From NCBI RefSeq assembly GCF_900176165.1, contig NZ_FWWU01000011.1, positions 1 through 64,000 of the forward strand: a stretch of 64,000 nucleotides of DNA. The letters are read 5' to 3'. The notes under the pieces are model-generated. The model was given only the letters and a program-made list of their open reading frames with translations, searched no databases and was not told where the DNA came from. Each line of letters starts with the position of its first letter. Position 1 is the stretch's first letter. Source of the DNA: Deinococcus hopiensis KR-140 (GTDB lineage: Bacteria > Deinococcota > Deinococci > Deinococcales > Deinococcaceae). This document shows positions 37,528-47,044 of the stretch, piece after piece. A program made the translations under genes and the position numbers.

Positions 37528-39567
37528 TTACCGTGTCCAGCCGTGCTCATAGCAGTACGCCCAGGTTTCGCCGGGCTCAGCGCTGTGAATCACTGGGTGG
37601 GTCCGCGTGCGGGCGTGCTGGGTCGCGTGCCTGTTTTTCGAGGAATCGCAGCAGCCCACATGTCCGCACGTCATGCAGGTGCGCAGGTGAACCCAGGTGT
37701 CGCCCAGCGCAATGCATTCCAGGCAGACGTCAGCTTCCGGGAACACCGGCCCCGAGGCTGCCAGGGCGTGTTCGCACTGCGCCTGCTGCTCTGGAGTGAG
37801 GCTGACCGCTGGCCGCTCAGCGAGGTGCCGGGCGATCTCGGCGCGGCTGAATTCCGGGGGAGTCAGCAGGTCCAGGATTCCAGCGGCAATTTCCTTTCGC
37901 GGTGTCAGCACGTGCCGCGCTCCCAGCGCCTTAAGGTGATTTAAGTCGTCGGGGGTTTCGGCCCGCGTGATCACGGGCAGTTCCGGTGCCACCGTGCGGG
38001 CCACGCTCACTGCGCGGGCCGTCATTTCCGCATCGTCGTCCGCAATGACCAAGACGCGGGCCGAGGCGAGCCCCAGGTCGCGCAGCAAGCCGGCCCGGGT
38101 GTAGTCGGCGATGAGGACTGGGGCGCCACGCCCCGAAAGTTCGCTCGCTCCGTCTGGACTGCGGGTGATGACGCTGTACGGCACCCCTGCGCGCGACAGT
38201 GCGCGAGCCGCGAGCCGCGCATGCGCTCCATACCCGGCGAACACCACCCGGTCTGCCACGGGCAGCGCAGCCCCATGATCCTCTGCGGCCGGTTCCTCCA
38301 CCGGGGCGCGCATGGGTTGCGGCAACCGGCCCACCAGCGGCCCGGCCAGGGCACCGAGGGTGGGCGTCAGCACCATCAGCAGCACCGTTGCGGCGATAAA
38401 TACCTGCGTGCCCTGTGCGCCCAGTCCCGCGAAGCTCAGGCCCAACGCGGTGCCTGCGGCCGCCAGCACGAAGGAGAACTCGCCCACTTGCGCTGTCAGG
38501 AGCGCCACCGGCAGGGCCACCTGGGGGGGTTCGCCCAGCAGCCGGGCACTCAGGGCGGTCATCACCACTTTGATCGCAGCGATCAGGAGCACCGCCCCCA
38601 GCACGGCGGGCAGGTGGGCCAGGAGGAAGGCTGGGTCCAGTTGCAATCCCACCGACAGGAAAAACGCGGCGCTGAACAGCACCTGAAGGGGAAGAATTTC
38701 ACCCAGCGCCTGCATGCCGTAGCGGCTCTCGCTCACCAGCAGGCCAGCCAGGAAGGCCCCCAGCGCGAGGCTGACGCCCGCCATGGCAGTCAGGCTCGCT
38801 GTCCCAAAGCAAAGGGCCACCACGGTGAGGAGAAAGATCTCGGTGCTGCACGTCCTGGCCACCACCTCCATGACGGGAGGCACGAGGCGGCGCGCCGCGA
38901 CGAGCACAAAGGCAATGATGCCGACCGCTTTGATCAGCGCGAAGGCAACGCCGCCCAGCCCTCCGCCCTGCCCCGCCAGCATGGGGATCAGCAGCACCAT
39001 CAGCACCACCGCGAGGTCCTGGAAGATCAGCACGCCCAGTGCCACCTGACCGGTGCGCGCGCCCGTCTCGCCCCGCTCGCCGAGCAGGCGCATTACGATG
39101 GCCGTGCTCGACAGGGCGACCAGGCAACCGGTAAAAACGGCGTTCTGCCCGCTCACTCCAAAGGCGAGCAGGGCTCCAGCAACGGCACCGACCGTCAATC
39201 CCGTCTGAAGGCCGCCCCCCAGGAAAATCAGCCGGGCGATGCGCGTGAGCCTCTCCAGGCTGAACTCGACCCCGATGGTAAAGAGCAGCAGCATAACGCC
39301 GACCTCGCTCACCGCGGAGATCAGGGCCGGGTCGCGGATCAGCCCCAAGACGCCCGGTCCGACGAGTACACCCGCAAGCAGAAAACCAATGATGGGTACC
39401 AGCCGCGCCCGAAAAGACAGGTATGCGGCGAGCGCCGAAACCAGCAGGAGCAGGGTCAGGTGCAGGAGAAACTCAGGGGGACCGGTGTGGACGGCCCCAC
39501 CTTCCGCAGCGAGGGCTGGCCCAGTCCCAAGCGTACATGCAGCGAGCGCGGAAAGCAGACGAAACAT
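37528..39567 (-). CDS. CPA2 cation/proton antiporter with RCK domain and UBP-type zinc finger
   Basis: A 679-residue membrane protein. It begins with a possible signal segment (MFRLLSALAACTLGTGPALA), followed by a KefB/CPA2 exchanger of about 12 helices (LLFTIGVEFSLERL, VLIFQDLAVVLMVL, LGAFLAGLLVSES). Next is a TrkA-N/RCK nucleotide-binding domain (VFAGYGAHARLAARALSRAG, DYTRAGLLRDLGL). The last 80 residues form a UBP-type zinc finger (CLECIALGDTWVHLRTCMTC, GHVGC, HARTRTHPVIHS). It should exchange K+ or Na+ for H+ and be gated by NAD(H); the finger may be a protein-binding or sensor module. A perfect 9-base-arm inverted repeat lies upstream. Confidence 0.9.
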   Translation of the reverse strand: MFRLLSALAACTLGTGPALAAEGGAVHTGPPEFLLHLTLLLLVSALAAYLSFRARLVPIIGFLLAGVLVGPGVLGLIRDPALISAVSEVGVMLLLFTIGVEFSLERLTRIARLIFLGGGLQTGLTVGAVAGALLAFGVSGQNAVFTGCLVALSSTAIVMRLLGERGETGARTGQVALGVLIFQDLAVVLMVLLIPMLAGQGGGLGGVAFALIKAVGIIAFVLVAARRLVPPVMEVVARTCSTEIFLLTVVALCFGTASLTAMAGVSLALGAFLAGLLVSESRYGMQALGEILPLQVLFSAAFFLSVGLQLDPAFLLAHLPAVLGAVLLIAAIKVVMTALSARLLGEPPQVALPVALLTAQVGEFSFVLAAAGTALGLSFAGLGAQGTQVFIAATVLLMVLTPTLGALAGPLVGRLPQPMRAPVEEPAAEDHGAALPVADRVVFAGYGAHARLAARALSRAGVPYSVITRSPDGASELSGRGAPVLIADYTRAGLLRDLGLASARVLVIADDDAEMTARAVSVARTVAPELPVITRAETPDDLNHLKALGARHVLTPRKEIAAGILDLLTPPEFSRAEIARHLAERPAVSLTPEQQAQCEHALAASGPVFPEADVCLECIALGDTWVHLRTCMTCGHVGCCDSSKNRHATQHARTRTHPVIHSAEPGETWAYCYEHGWTR

Positions 39568-39592
39568 GGAGCAGTCTGGCACGTCACGCTTG

Positions 39593-39614
39593 CGTACGAA
39601 ATACGTTTCGTACG
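39593..39614. promoter_or_regulatory. Palindromic operator upstream of the antiporter gene
   Basis: CGTACGAAA, TACG, TTTCGTACG: perfect 9-base arms, 26 bp before the start. The form suits a TetR-type dimer. No intact regulator gene lies beside it. Confidence 0.6.
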
Positions 39615-39903
39615 GTCACCCGCCTGCATTTCTCGGCGTTGCGGTCGACGTAAATGCTGATCTCGCGGCGCAACGTGAACTCCACCTGAAGGGTGCCGAA
39701 CAGCACCTCCGTCAGGCGCCTGATCCAGGTGCTGCAAAGGGCCGAACAGCTAACAGGCCAGACCCAGGAAGAGGTTGCCCAGGACGGCTCGCCTGGGCGA
39801 ACGCGAGTCTGAACGCTTCCATGGCCGCCGTCAGGAAGGCAAGGTCGCTGAAATTCACCGAATGGTGTGTGCCGGAGAGGAGCGTCGCCCGTACGTCCGT
39901 CAC
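39600..39903 (-). pseudogene. Possible broken small gene
   Basis: One frame from 39903 reads MTDVRATLLSGTHHSVNFSD then LAFLTAAMEAFRLAFAQA; another continues with STWIRRLTEVLFGTLQVEFT and LRREISIYVDRNAEKCRR. Together they look like one frameshifted protein of about 95 residues. The family is not recognised. The rest of the gap to 40476 holds an imperfect 26-bp palindrome (near 40174-40199) and no gene I can support. Confidence 0.35.
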
Positions 39904-40476
39904 CTATCCTTGCGTCCCCGTCTGCAGCGCGGCCTCCAGCCCTTTGTGAATGCCGGTGAGGTCAGTCCCCGGCACGCTGCCGCCCGTCTGCTTGCGGAGC
40001 ACATGGTCGGTTGTGGCGCTGCCCCGCACCGTTTCGCGGTAGGCGACGCTGGCATCTCTTGGCCGGGACATCATACCGAATAATAATGATTTTCACTCAT
40101 ACGGCTATGAGAGTCATATCTATTTAAGTCTTCCCAGACATGATCTATATCCTCACCACACATCTGTCCATATACAGGAATCACTTTGATTCCGTATCAC
40201 ACCCTGCTTGCGGGTCACGCGCTCCATCACCACGTCGGGGTGGAATTCGCCCTTGCCGCTCACCAGGCTCCGTCCGGAGTCTGGATCGCTCGCCAGGCGC
40301 AGGGTGGGGTCTTCTTCAACCAAGTGAGGGCAGACAGGACCAAGGTGGCTATTGTTCTGCGTGGTCCTTCCGTCGTGTCCACCCGCCTTGACACTGATAA
40401 AGGGAAGGTGCCGGTCTGGCGCTGCGTTGGTGGCAGGTACCCAGGGCTTGGGAGAAGGGCGCTGCAACGGCTCCGC

Positions 40477-41421
40477 TTACCGTGGGCGCAGAGGCTCCGG
40501 ACGGTCCTGGCGCTGTCCGGGCCAGTTTGCCAGTGTGGCTCCAACCAGAATCACGGCGGCAGCCCCCCACACGGCAGGCGGCAGACGTTCGTGCAGTGCG
40601 GCGGCGCTGAGCACCAGGGCGATGGCCGGGGCGAGCGTGTTCCAGACGCTCGTTCGGGCGGCACCGAGGATCCGCGTTCCATTCGCCCAGGCCAGATAGG
40701 CGATGACATTGGCTCCTAGGGCGCTGAGAGTTACGCCCAGCCAGGCAAAGAGGGGAACGTTATGAGCGCGCGGCAGGTGGGTGAGCGCCCACGCCACATA
40801 CGGCAGACAGCCGAGGACCAGACTGAACGCGACGAATGGCAACGCCCCGAGCCGCTGGGTCAGGGGGCGGTTCCAGAGGGTATACATGGCCCAGGCGGTG
40901 GCGGCGGCCAGGAGCCATCCCAGACCCGACAGGGACACAGGCGTCCCGGGCTGCCGCGTGACGGCCAACAGGGCGAGCAGGCCAGCGAACGCGACGGTCA
41001 CCCCTCCCGCCTGACGCCTGCTCGGCCGCTGGCCCAGCAGTAGCCCCAGTGGAATCACCAGCACGGGCACGACGCCGTTGACCAGGCCTGCCACCCCCGC
41101 TGGACTCGCACCGATGCCTGCCAGGAAAAACGTCTGGAACACCGAGTTGCCCAGCAGGCCCACCGCCGCCACCTGACCCCAGGTCCGGGCGTCCCAGCGG
41201 GGCCAGCCGTGGGCACGCACAGCCAGAACCAGCAACACGGTACCGGCGATCAGGAAGCGGCCGAGGTTGATGGTCTCGGCATTCAGGTGGGCGAGCAAGG
41301 CCTTGAGCAGCACCACGTTTGCGCCCCACAGAAACACGGTAAGGAGCACGCCGGTCAGGGCCTGCCGCGTCGCAGTCTGGGTGGGCGTTGACGAGGAGGA
41401 GAGGGCCACGCGGACGAGCAT
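40477..41421 (-). CDS. EamA/DMT-family transporter
   Basis: A 314-residue inner-membrane protein with ten hydrophobic helices in two EamA repeats (TGVLLTVFLWGANVVLLKAL, AGLVNGVVPVLVIPLGLLLG, GANVIAYLAWANGTRILGA). Probably an exporter of amino acids or other small metabolites. The ATG at 41421 is preferred over an in-frame start at 41463, since the added residues are charged and proline-rich. No regulator is adjacent. Confidence 0.85.
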   Translation of the reverse strand: MLVRVALSSSSTPTQTATRQALTGVLLTVFLWGANVVLLKALLAHLNAETINLGRFLIAGTVLLVLAVRAHGWPRWDARTWGQVAAVGLLGNSVFQTFFLAGIGASPAGVAGLVNGVVPVLVIPLGLLLGQRPSRRQAGGVTVAFAGLLALLAVTRQPGTPVSLSGLGWLLAAATAWAMYTLWNRPLTQRLGALPFVAFSLVLGCLPYVAWALTHLPRAHNVPLFAWLGVTLSALGANVIAYLAWANGTRILGAARTSVWNTLAPAIALVLSAAALHERLPPAVWGAAAVILVGATLANWPGQRQDRPEPLRPR

Positions 41422-41519
41422 ACCCTTTCGCCGAAACCCTGCCGCGTCTGGCCTTTCCGGCACCTGTTGAGCGGCATTCGCCGTCCCCGTTCCGCCAGGC
41501 GCTGAAGACCAGGGATGGG

Positions 41520-41756
41520 TCAGGGATACAGGTCAAACCCCCCCTCGTTGAGCCGCTGCTCCAGCCGCGTCTTGGCTGCCCGAATCTGCTCCATGGTGGC
41601 CGCCTCAAAGTAGACCTTGATGGGCCTACCGGGACGACTACGGGCCGTATCCCACGTGACCTCGGCCAGCTCTGCGTGGTCACGGAGTTGCTTAAGCGCG
41701 GCTTTAACGGCTTTTTCGGGAACGCCTGCGTGAATGGCCATATCGTCTTTGATCAC
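41520..41756 (-). CDS. Small winged-helix-like protein
   Basis: A 78-codon frame beginning at a GTG. It reads IKDDMAIHAGVPEKAVKAAL, KQLRDHAELAEVTWDTARS, and a C-terminal helix EQIRAAKTRLEQRLNEGG. The first half looks like a helix-turn-helix with wing (GRPIKVYFEA), hinting at DNA binding. The frame may extend upstream (LLRYGVIKDD), so the start is uncertain. Confidence 0.45.
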   Translation of the reverse strand: MIKDDMAIHAGVPEKAVKAALKQLRDHAELAEVTWDTARSRPGRPIKVYFEAATMEQIRAAKTRLEQRLNEGGFDLYP

Positions 41757-42155
41757 GCCGTACCGTAGCAGAGGTCTGGGGACTGGTCGGCGAAAGCGCC
41801 CCGCAACTTTGTGGGATGGTCGGCGTTGGGTTGCTCATCGTCGGGACGCTCGTTTGGAGCATTCCCCGATTCGAGGGTCCAGGAGGACCAGCGGACGTTC
41901 CCCCTTCCACCGGCTCTCACCCTCCCTTGAGTGTCGCAAGGCCCGGCGCGCCGTGTCATTTCGGCACGCTCGGATACTCGTGCTCCGCGCTTTCTCCGTC
42001 TCCTCGTCCTGAGGCTCGAACACCTCCTCAGCACAGGCCTCATCAGTAGAAAGCTTCCCTCATAAACGGGGGTAGAGTTTGGGGGAAGGCGGTGCTCGTT
42101 TGCTTCGCGCCAAGTCAAGGCGCATACGCCTGTATCTCATTTCCTGGGGAGGACA
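41757..42155. other. Intergenic stretch, no convincing gene
   Basis: Open frames exist on both strands but have arginine/proline/serine-rich composition. Only a ribosome site (GGGGAGG, just before 42156) at the right edge is supportable. Confidence 0.35.
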
Positions 42156-43722
42156 GTGAAACTCCTGCTTACTTCGGCTGGCATTAAAAACCCGAGCATT
42201 CATGCCGCGCTACTCGACCTCCTGGGGAAGCCGATCTATGCATTCCCACAGCAATTTACTCCTTTTCCGGTGGACCTGACATGGCTGATCGGGAATTCAT
42301 TAGACCTCTTGCGAAAGTCATGATCGGCAGGCTTGTGTGAGGTTGCGCAGGGCCGCGGTGAGCTGAAGCCGGCGCGCAAACCGACGCCGCTGATGTCGGT
42401 ACACGCCCTTCAACACGCGGAAGATCTTCATGCGGCGAATCACATGTAGGATACCCTGCCGGATATAGGTCAGCACACGGTTCTCCTGGCGCTGCTCCGC
42501 GGACAGAGGTGGGCGCGAGCGTCGCCTTGTGGGTGATGGCGTGCCTGTGACTTCTCCACAAGCCCTGATACCCAGCATCTCCAATCAGCGCCGTTTGGTG
42601 AGGAAAACGGACGTCTGACGAACCCAACAGCTTCAGGTCGTGAACTGCTCCAGCGCTTGTGGCGGTGCTCAGGATGCGCTGCGTCACGGTGCAGATGACC
42701 AGCTGAAATTTCAGGGTGTGGCACTTTTTCTTCCCGCTGTACCAAGCGCGCTGCTTTTTTTGGGCCGTTCACAGGGCACTTCAGCTGCATCGACCGCAAC
42801 GATGCTGTGCACGAGTTGCGCTTCCTGAAACACGCGTTTCTTGGGCATCTGGAACCGTGCACTGGCGATCAGAGCCGCTTCCACGCGTTCCACCGTGCGG
42901 TGCACGCCATGCTCATGCACGCCCCAGTCGTCACCCAGGTGCGCGAAGGTACGCTGCTCGCGCCAGAATTCCAGCGTGACTGAGCAATTGTTCCGCCACG
43001 CTGAGTGCGGCTGGGCGCCCAGACTTCTTCTTCCGTCCTTCGCGTCGCATCAGCACCTCTTCCATCTCGGCAAAGGTCTCCGGGTAGACCCCGGTGCGTC
43101 GACGAAACTGCTTGCGATTCATCTTCAGTGTGCGTGTCAGACGGTCTCGCTCCACCCGGCCAGCTTAGTCCAAGACTTTTGCAAGAGGCCTATTAATGGT
43201 TCAACCGCCAGCCCCATGTATGAACTGGGTTGAAAGTCGTTGGGCGTGCTGGAACTCACCGCACTGCCCAGCATTAAAAAAGAGTATTGGGCTGCTATTC
43301 AGGAGGCGGACGCCCTGCTGGTATATGGCGGCGACGTCGTGTGCCTGAGCTGCTGGACGCGGGAGTCCGAATTAGAGAACCTCCTGCCGTCGCTGCGAGA
43401 GACGGTCTATGTGGGGATTAGCGCGGGTAGCATGGTCACGGCCCCTGTCTTCGGAGAGACGTACGATGACCCTGAGACGCCCTTTGTCATCAGTGCGGGG
43501 ATGGGGCTGGTAGATTTCGCGTTGCTTTTACACCTGGATCACGAGAACCATCCAGAGCGTTCTTCAGCCAAGGTAGAGAGAATGGCCGCCGAGGTCCCCG
43601 TGCCAACCTATTGGATTGACGACGAGACCGCCATCAAGGTGACGGATGGAACCCTCGAAGCCGTCTCTGAAGGGCGTTGGGAACTTAAACCCGTCTCTGC
43701 TGCCCCTCTGACCCGTACTTTC
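42156..43722 (+). pseudogene. S51-type peptidase gene disrupted by an IS5 element
   Basis: The 5' part, from the GTG at 42156, reads KLLLTSAGIKNPSIHAALLD and LLGKPI, the start of a PepE/S51-like protease. After the IS5 element the sequence resumes with SPMYELG, a stop codon where the family has Trp, then KSLGVLELTALPSIKKEYW, ADALLVYGGDVVCLSCW and the catalytic serine motif VGISAGSMVTAP, ending near 43722. Middle sequence is missing as well. A protein from 43240 could still be made, but would lack the N-terminal domain. Confidence 0.7.
42301..43192 (-). mobile_element. IS5-family element, decayed
   Basis: 892 bp with ends TAGACCTCTTGCGAAAGTC and, read inward from the right, TAGGCCTCTTGCAAAAGTC; TA lies at both edges and may be the target duplication. 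The minus strand carries a broken transposase in several frames: MNRKQFRRRTGVYPETFAEM with LMRREGRKKKSGRPAALSV; HSIVAVDAAEVPCERPKK; and HQTALIGDAGYQGLWRSH. It has disrupted the S51 peptidase gene. Confidence 0.75.
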
Positions 43723-43765
43723 CGCGGAGGGCTGTGCCCTTTCCTACTGTTCCTCGGGATGTTTG

Positions 43766-43788
43766 TCAAAAAGAGATCCTCTTTTTGA
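43766..43788. terminator. Hairpin terminator
   Basis: TCAAAAAGAG pairs with CTCTTTTTGA around ATC. It resembles the hairpin of the dispersed repeats and can act on both strands, between the S51 remnant and the convergent molybdopterin operon. Confidence 0.6.
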
Positions 43789-43879
43789 TCGATCAGCGAG
43801 AGCAGCCCTCAATGCGTGTTGCCAAGAACGCAGCTGTGGGGGGTGTCCTTCAACTCCCAATATAATTTGGACAAATACT

Positions 43880-44344
43880 CTAGGCGACCACCAACGTTTG
43901 AGGGGCAGCCTGCTTGATACGCATCAGAAAAAAGGCGAGCTGACGTTTGGTCTCGTTGCCGCATTCCTGACAGACACGCTCCAGCTCGTCGTCCCGCAGT
44001 GCCTGAGCGGCCTGCTCCAGAACAGTCCAGCAGAGTTGCACTTCATTCGCCAGCAACCAGAGGTCGTGCAGGTCTCGCAGCAGCGCCAAGCTCCCCTGAC
44101 GTGGTCCATGAAACAGCGCGTTTTCCAGATTCTCCGGTTCAGAATTCTTGTTTTCCTTGTACTTCTGCACCAGCGGTTTCAAATGACCGAGGTGTTTCCT
44201 GGACCAGGCGGCGAGTAGCTGACAGGTTTCGTAAATATCGGGCTCGTCCTGATGATGTTCGGCCACTTTCGACAGTGCGTCCACCAGCCGCTCTTCGCTG
44301 CCGTGCACCAATCCGAGGTAATTTCCGACGTGCATATCAACCAT
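43880..44344 (-). CDS. Helical partner protein of the molybdopterin oxidoreductase
   Basis: A 154-residue, mostly helical protein (EERLVDALSKVAEHHQDEPD, ETCQLLAAWSRKHLGHLKPL, LLRDLHDLWLLANEVQLCWT). Its ATG at 44344 overlaps the stop of the upstream oxidoreductase gene by 8 bases, so the two are translationally coupled. The four-helix look and the HH/EE content suggest a ferritin-like fold, but no iron motif is certain. Probably an accessory or electron-transfer-related subunit. Confidence 0.6.
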   Translation of the reverse strand: MVDMHVGNYLGLVHGSEERLVDALSKVAEHHQDEPDIYETCQLLAAWSRKHLGHLKPLVQKYKENKNSEPENLENALFHGPRQGSLALLRDLHDLWLLANEVQLCWTVLEQAAQALRDDELERVCQECGNETKRQLAFFLMRIKQAAPQTLVVA

Positions 44345-46784
44345 CCACCCTTTGTGTCGTTTTCGGCTGTTGCGCTTGGGACTTCGGGGCCGTGTTGTCC
44401 TCGGCTTGGTTTCTCGAGAGCAGGTTCGTGGCCGCTTGCGCAGCACGCCTCATCAACCCGGGTTGGGGCACGGCGTCCTTGGCATCGTATTTGCTGATTC
44501 GCACAGCGGCGTACTTGTAGTGCGGCTGCTTGCTCACCGGGTCCCACTCGGTGAGCGTCAACTCGTTCGCTGCGCGTGGCCGGCTCGGGTCATCCCAGTA
44601 CCCGTAATGCCAGGGAATAAACACCAGACCCGGCTCAATATCACCGATGCGGGCGCGCTCGATTACCACGCCCCGTCTAGACTCCACCAGAATCCAGTCG
44701 TCTTGTTCAATGCCGTACGTTGCCGCGTCTTCTGGAGAAATCTGCACGAACGCGTCTGGCGCAGCCTCTTGCAGTTCCTTGGACCTGCCCGTCTTGGTGC
44801 GGGTGTGGAAATGGTACACCTGCCGCCCTGTGGTGAGCCACAGGGGGTACTCGTCGTCCGGCACCTCGTGCGGCTCGCGGTACTCCGAGGCCTTGATCAG
44901 GGCGCGGCCTTTCGGATCGTTTGCCTTGTACTCCTCCTGGGTGTGCGCGGCTCCCGTCTCAAGATCATGCCCGTACGTCTCGGCGTAGTCTGCACTCGTC
45001 GGGAAGACGAAGTCGGTGTACAGGCGAACGGTACCGTTTGGGTTCGCCTCGTTCACAGGCCACGGAATACCACTGCCCGCGAGGAGTTTCTCGTACGTGA
45101 AGCCCGTATAGTCGCAGGGCCGCCCCCTGGTACATTCCTTCCAGGCTTCAAATGCACTCTCGGCATCAGTCCACTTGATGAGCGGCTCCCCGTCCTGGTC
45201 TCGGAAATCCATACGGTGGGCGTAGTCGAGGAAGATGTCGAGGTCGCTCTTCGCCTCCCCGGGAGGCTCAATGGCTTTGCAAGAGATATGGACGGTTCGG
45301 CTAACGTTGGTGAAGGTACCGGTCTTCTCACCCCAGATGGCGGCGGGCAGCACCACGTTGGCGTAACGTGCCGTCTCCGTCATAAAAGCGTCTTGCACGA
45401 CCACGAACAGGTCTTCTTTATGAAGGATCTTCCGGACGCGGTCCAGTTGAGGGAGACTCACAGCGGGATTGGTCGCCTGAATCCACAACATCTTGATACT
45501 TCCCTGCTCAGCGTACCGCCAGATCTGCATGGCGTGGGTCGGAGGACTCCAATGCGGGATCTTGTTCAAAGGAACGTTCCAGAGCCTGGCAAGCTGCTCG
45601 ATGTGCCCTTTGTTCCCCCAGTTTCGAAAGCCGGGCAGGTCGCCGTCAGCCCCTGTCTCACGGGTATTCTGGGACGTGGGTTGTCCGTTCATCTGGAGAA
45701 TGCCGCTGCCAGGTTTTCCAATCAGTCCACGAACGAGGTGGATGTTGTTTACCTGTACGGCAGCTGCAGTGGCTTGCATCGATTGGTACACGCCCTGCAA
45801 GACGGTAGAGACGAGACTCTTTGTATTCGCCAGGATCTCGCCGGCCGCACGCAGGTGAGCGGCCGGCACACCTGACAACTGTTCCACGAGTTCGGGAGTG
45901 TACTTCTCGACGGTTGCCTTGAGCTCGTCGTACCCAATGGTATGGTCGTTGAGGAATTCCTGATCGATGGTCCCGGCCCGAAGGATCAGGTGCAGCAGGC
46001 CGTTCAGGACCGCGACGTTGGTACCCACTTTGGGTGTTAGGTGTATGGTGGCCTTCTCGGCGGTGAAGGTGCAGCGGGGATCGATCACGATGATTTTCGG
46101 TGGGTTGGGACCTGCAAGGCGGTCAAGGATCCGCATCCACAGCACCGTCTGTTGTGACGCGATGTTGTGCCCGACGTGCAAGATCGTGTCGGTTGTATCG
46201 AGGTCCTCGTACCCACCGGGCTGCCCGTCACTGCCGAACGAGACTTTCAGCGCGGCGGCGGCGGTCGCTGTGCACAGCCGAGTATTGCCGTCCATGTGCG
46301 GCGTCCCCAGCCCCGCTTTGCCGATCACGGCCAGCGTGTAGTACTCCTCCAGAAAGAGCTGTCCACTGGTGTAAAAGCCAATTCCCAGGGCAGTGTATTC
46401 CTCGACGATCTGTTTGGACTTGCGCACGATGAGGTCCATGGCTTCGTTCCAACTCGCTTCTCGTAACTGCCCGTCCTCGCGGATCAACGGCTTCGTCAGT
46501 CGGTCTGGACTGTGGTTCGCCACCCAGCCGTGCAGACCTTTGGGGCCCAGGCGACCCTTATTGGTCACGTCCGTAGCGAGGCCGCGGACGCCGACGATCC
46601 GGCCATTTTTCACACCTATATCCAGACCGCATCCATTCGAGCACAGCACGCAAGTCCCCCGGACCCAGCGCTCGGGTGTTTCCAGGACCCGTTCGTCCAC
46701 CCGTATGGGCCACTCCTGAGTAGGACCGTGCGGCGTGCGCTGTCCCCAGATGTCGTTAATGCTGTTGCGTGATTCGGTGGTCAT
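44337..46784 (-). CDS. Molybdopterin oxidoreductase (nitrate reductase/formate dehydrogenase-like)
   Basis: An 815-residue member of the DMSO-reductase superfamily, binding a bis-MGD molybdenum cofactor. The N-terminal iron-sulfur motif has three cysteines (CVLCSNGCGLDIGV; C45, C48, C52), but the fourth position reads NKGRLGPKG with Gly in place of Cys. Further motifs are LHVGHNIASQQTVLWMRILD, IVIDPRCTFTAEKA, GKPGSGILQMNGQPTSQNTR, VVLPAAIWGEKTGTFTNVSR and WLTTGRQVYHFHTRTKT. No twin-arginine signal is present, so it acts in the cytoplasm. AGGAGG precedes the ATG at 46784. Substrate uncertain: assimilatory nitrate reductase and formate dehydrogenase relatives both fit. Confidence 0.85.
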   Translation of the reverse strand: MTTESRNSINDIWGQRTPHGPTQEWPIRVDERVLETPERWVRGTCVLCSNGCGLDIGVKNGRIVGVRGLATDVTNKGRLGPKGLHGWVANHSPDRLTKPLIREDGQLREASWNEAMDLIVRKSKQIVEEYTALGIGFYTSGQLFLEEYYTLAVIGKAGLGTPHMDGNTRLCTATAAAALKVSFGSDGQPGGYEDLDTTDTILHVGHNIASQQTVLWMRILDRLAGPNPPKIIVIDPRCTFTAEKATIHLTPKVGTNVAVLNGLLHLILRAGTIDQEFLNDHTIGYDELKATVEKYTPELVEQLSGVPAAHLRAAGEILANTKSLVSTVLQGVYQSMQATAAAVQVNNIHLVRGLIGKPGSGILQMNGQPTSQNTRETGADGDLPGFRNWGNKGHIEQLARLWNVPLNKIPHWSPPTHAMQIWRYAEQGSIKMLWIQATNPAVSLPQLDRVRKILHKEDLFVVVQDAFMTETARYANVVLPAAIWGEKTGTFTNVSRTVHISCKAIEPPGEAKSDLDIFLDYAHRMDFRDQDGEPLIKWTDAESAFEAWKECTRGRPCDYTGFTYEKLLAGSGIPWPVNEANPNGTVRLYTDFVFPTSADYAETYGHDLETGAAHTQEEYKANDPKGRALIKASEYREPHEVPDDEYPLWLTTGRQVYHFHTRTKTGRSKELQEAAPDAFVQISPEDAATYGIEQDDWILVESRRGVVIERARIGDIEPGLVFIPWHYGYWDDPSRPRAANELTLTEWDPVSKQPHYKYAAVRISKYDAKDAVPQPGLMRRAAQAATNLLSRNQAEDNTAPKSQAQQPKTTQRVDG

Positions 46785-47044
46785 GCTTTTCCTCCTGCCT
46801 GGAGAAGTGGGGCACCTCAAACGTTGGATGACGGAAACGGTGTGGGTCAGACATGTGGCAAGGGACGGGCGACTGGGTTGGTAGACCTGCTTCACAAATT
46901 GATCGTTATGCGATACAAATCGGCGAGTTTCAGCTTAGACATTTGTGCAGCGCCCAGGCTTCAGCAGTCCTTCACGCGCTGTTCCAACTTCATGGAGAAA
47001 CGTGCGCGCTGTGGTGCAGGGGCTGGTGCCGGTCTCAATGGAAG

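Noticed and set aside
38221..39660. A 479-codon open frame antisense to the antiporter gene
   Set aside because: Extremely Gln/Arg/His-rich with no domain; the antiporter on the other strand is a clear family member.
40078..40100. AATAATAATGATTTTCA, reminiscent of a Fur box
   Set aside because: Match is partial and no gene follows that it could control.
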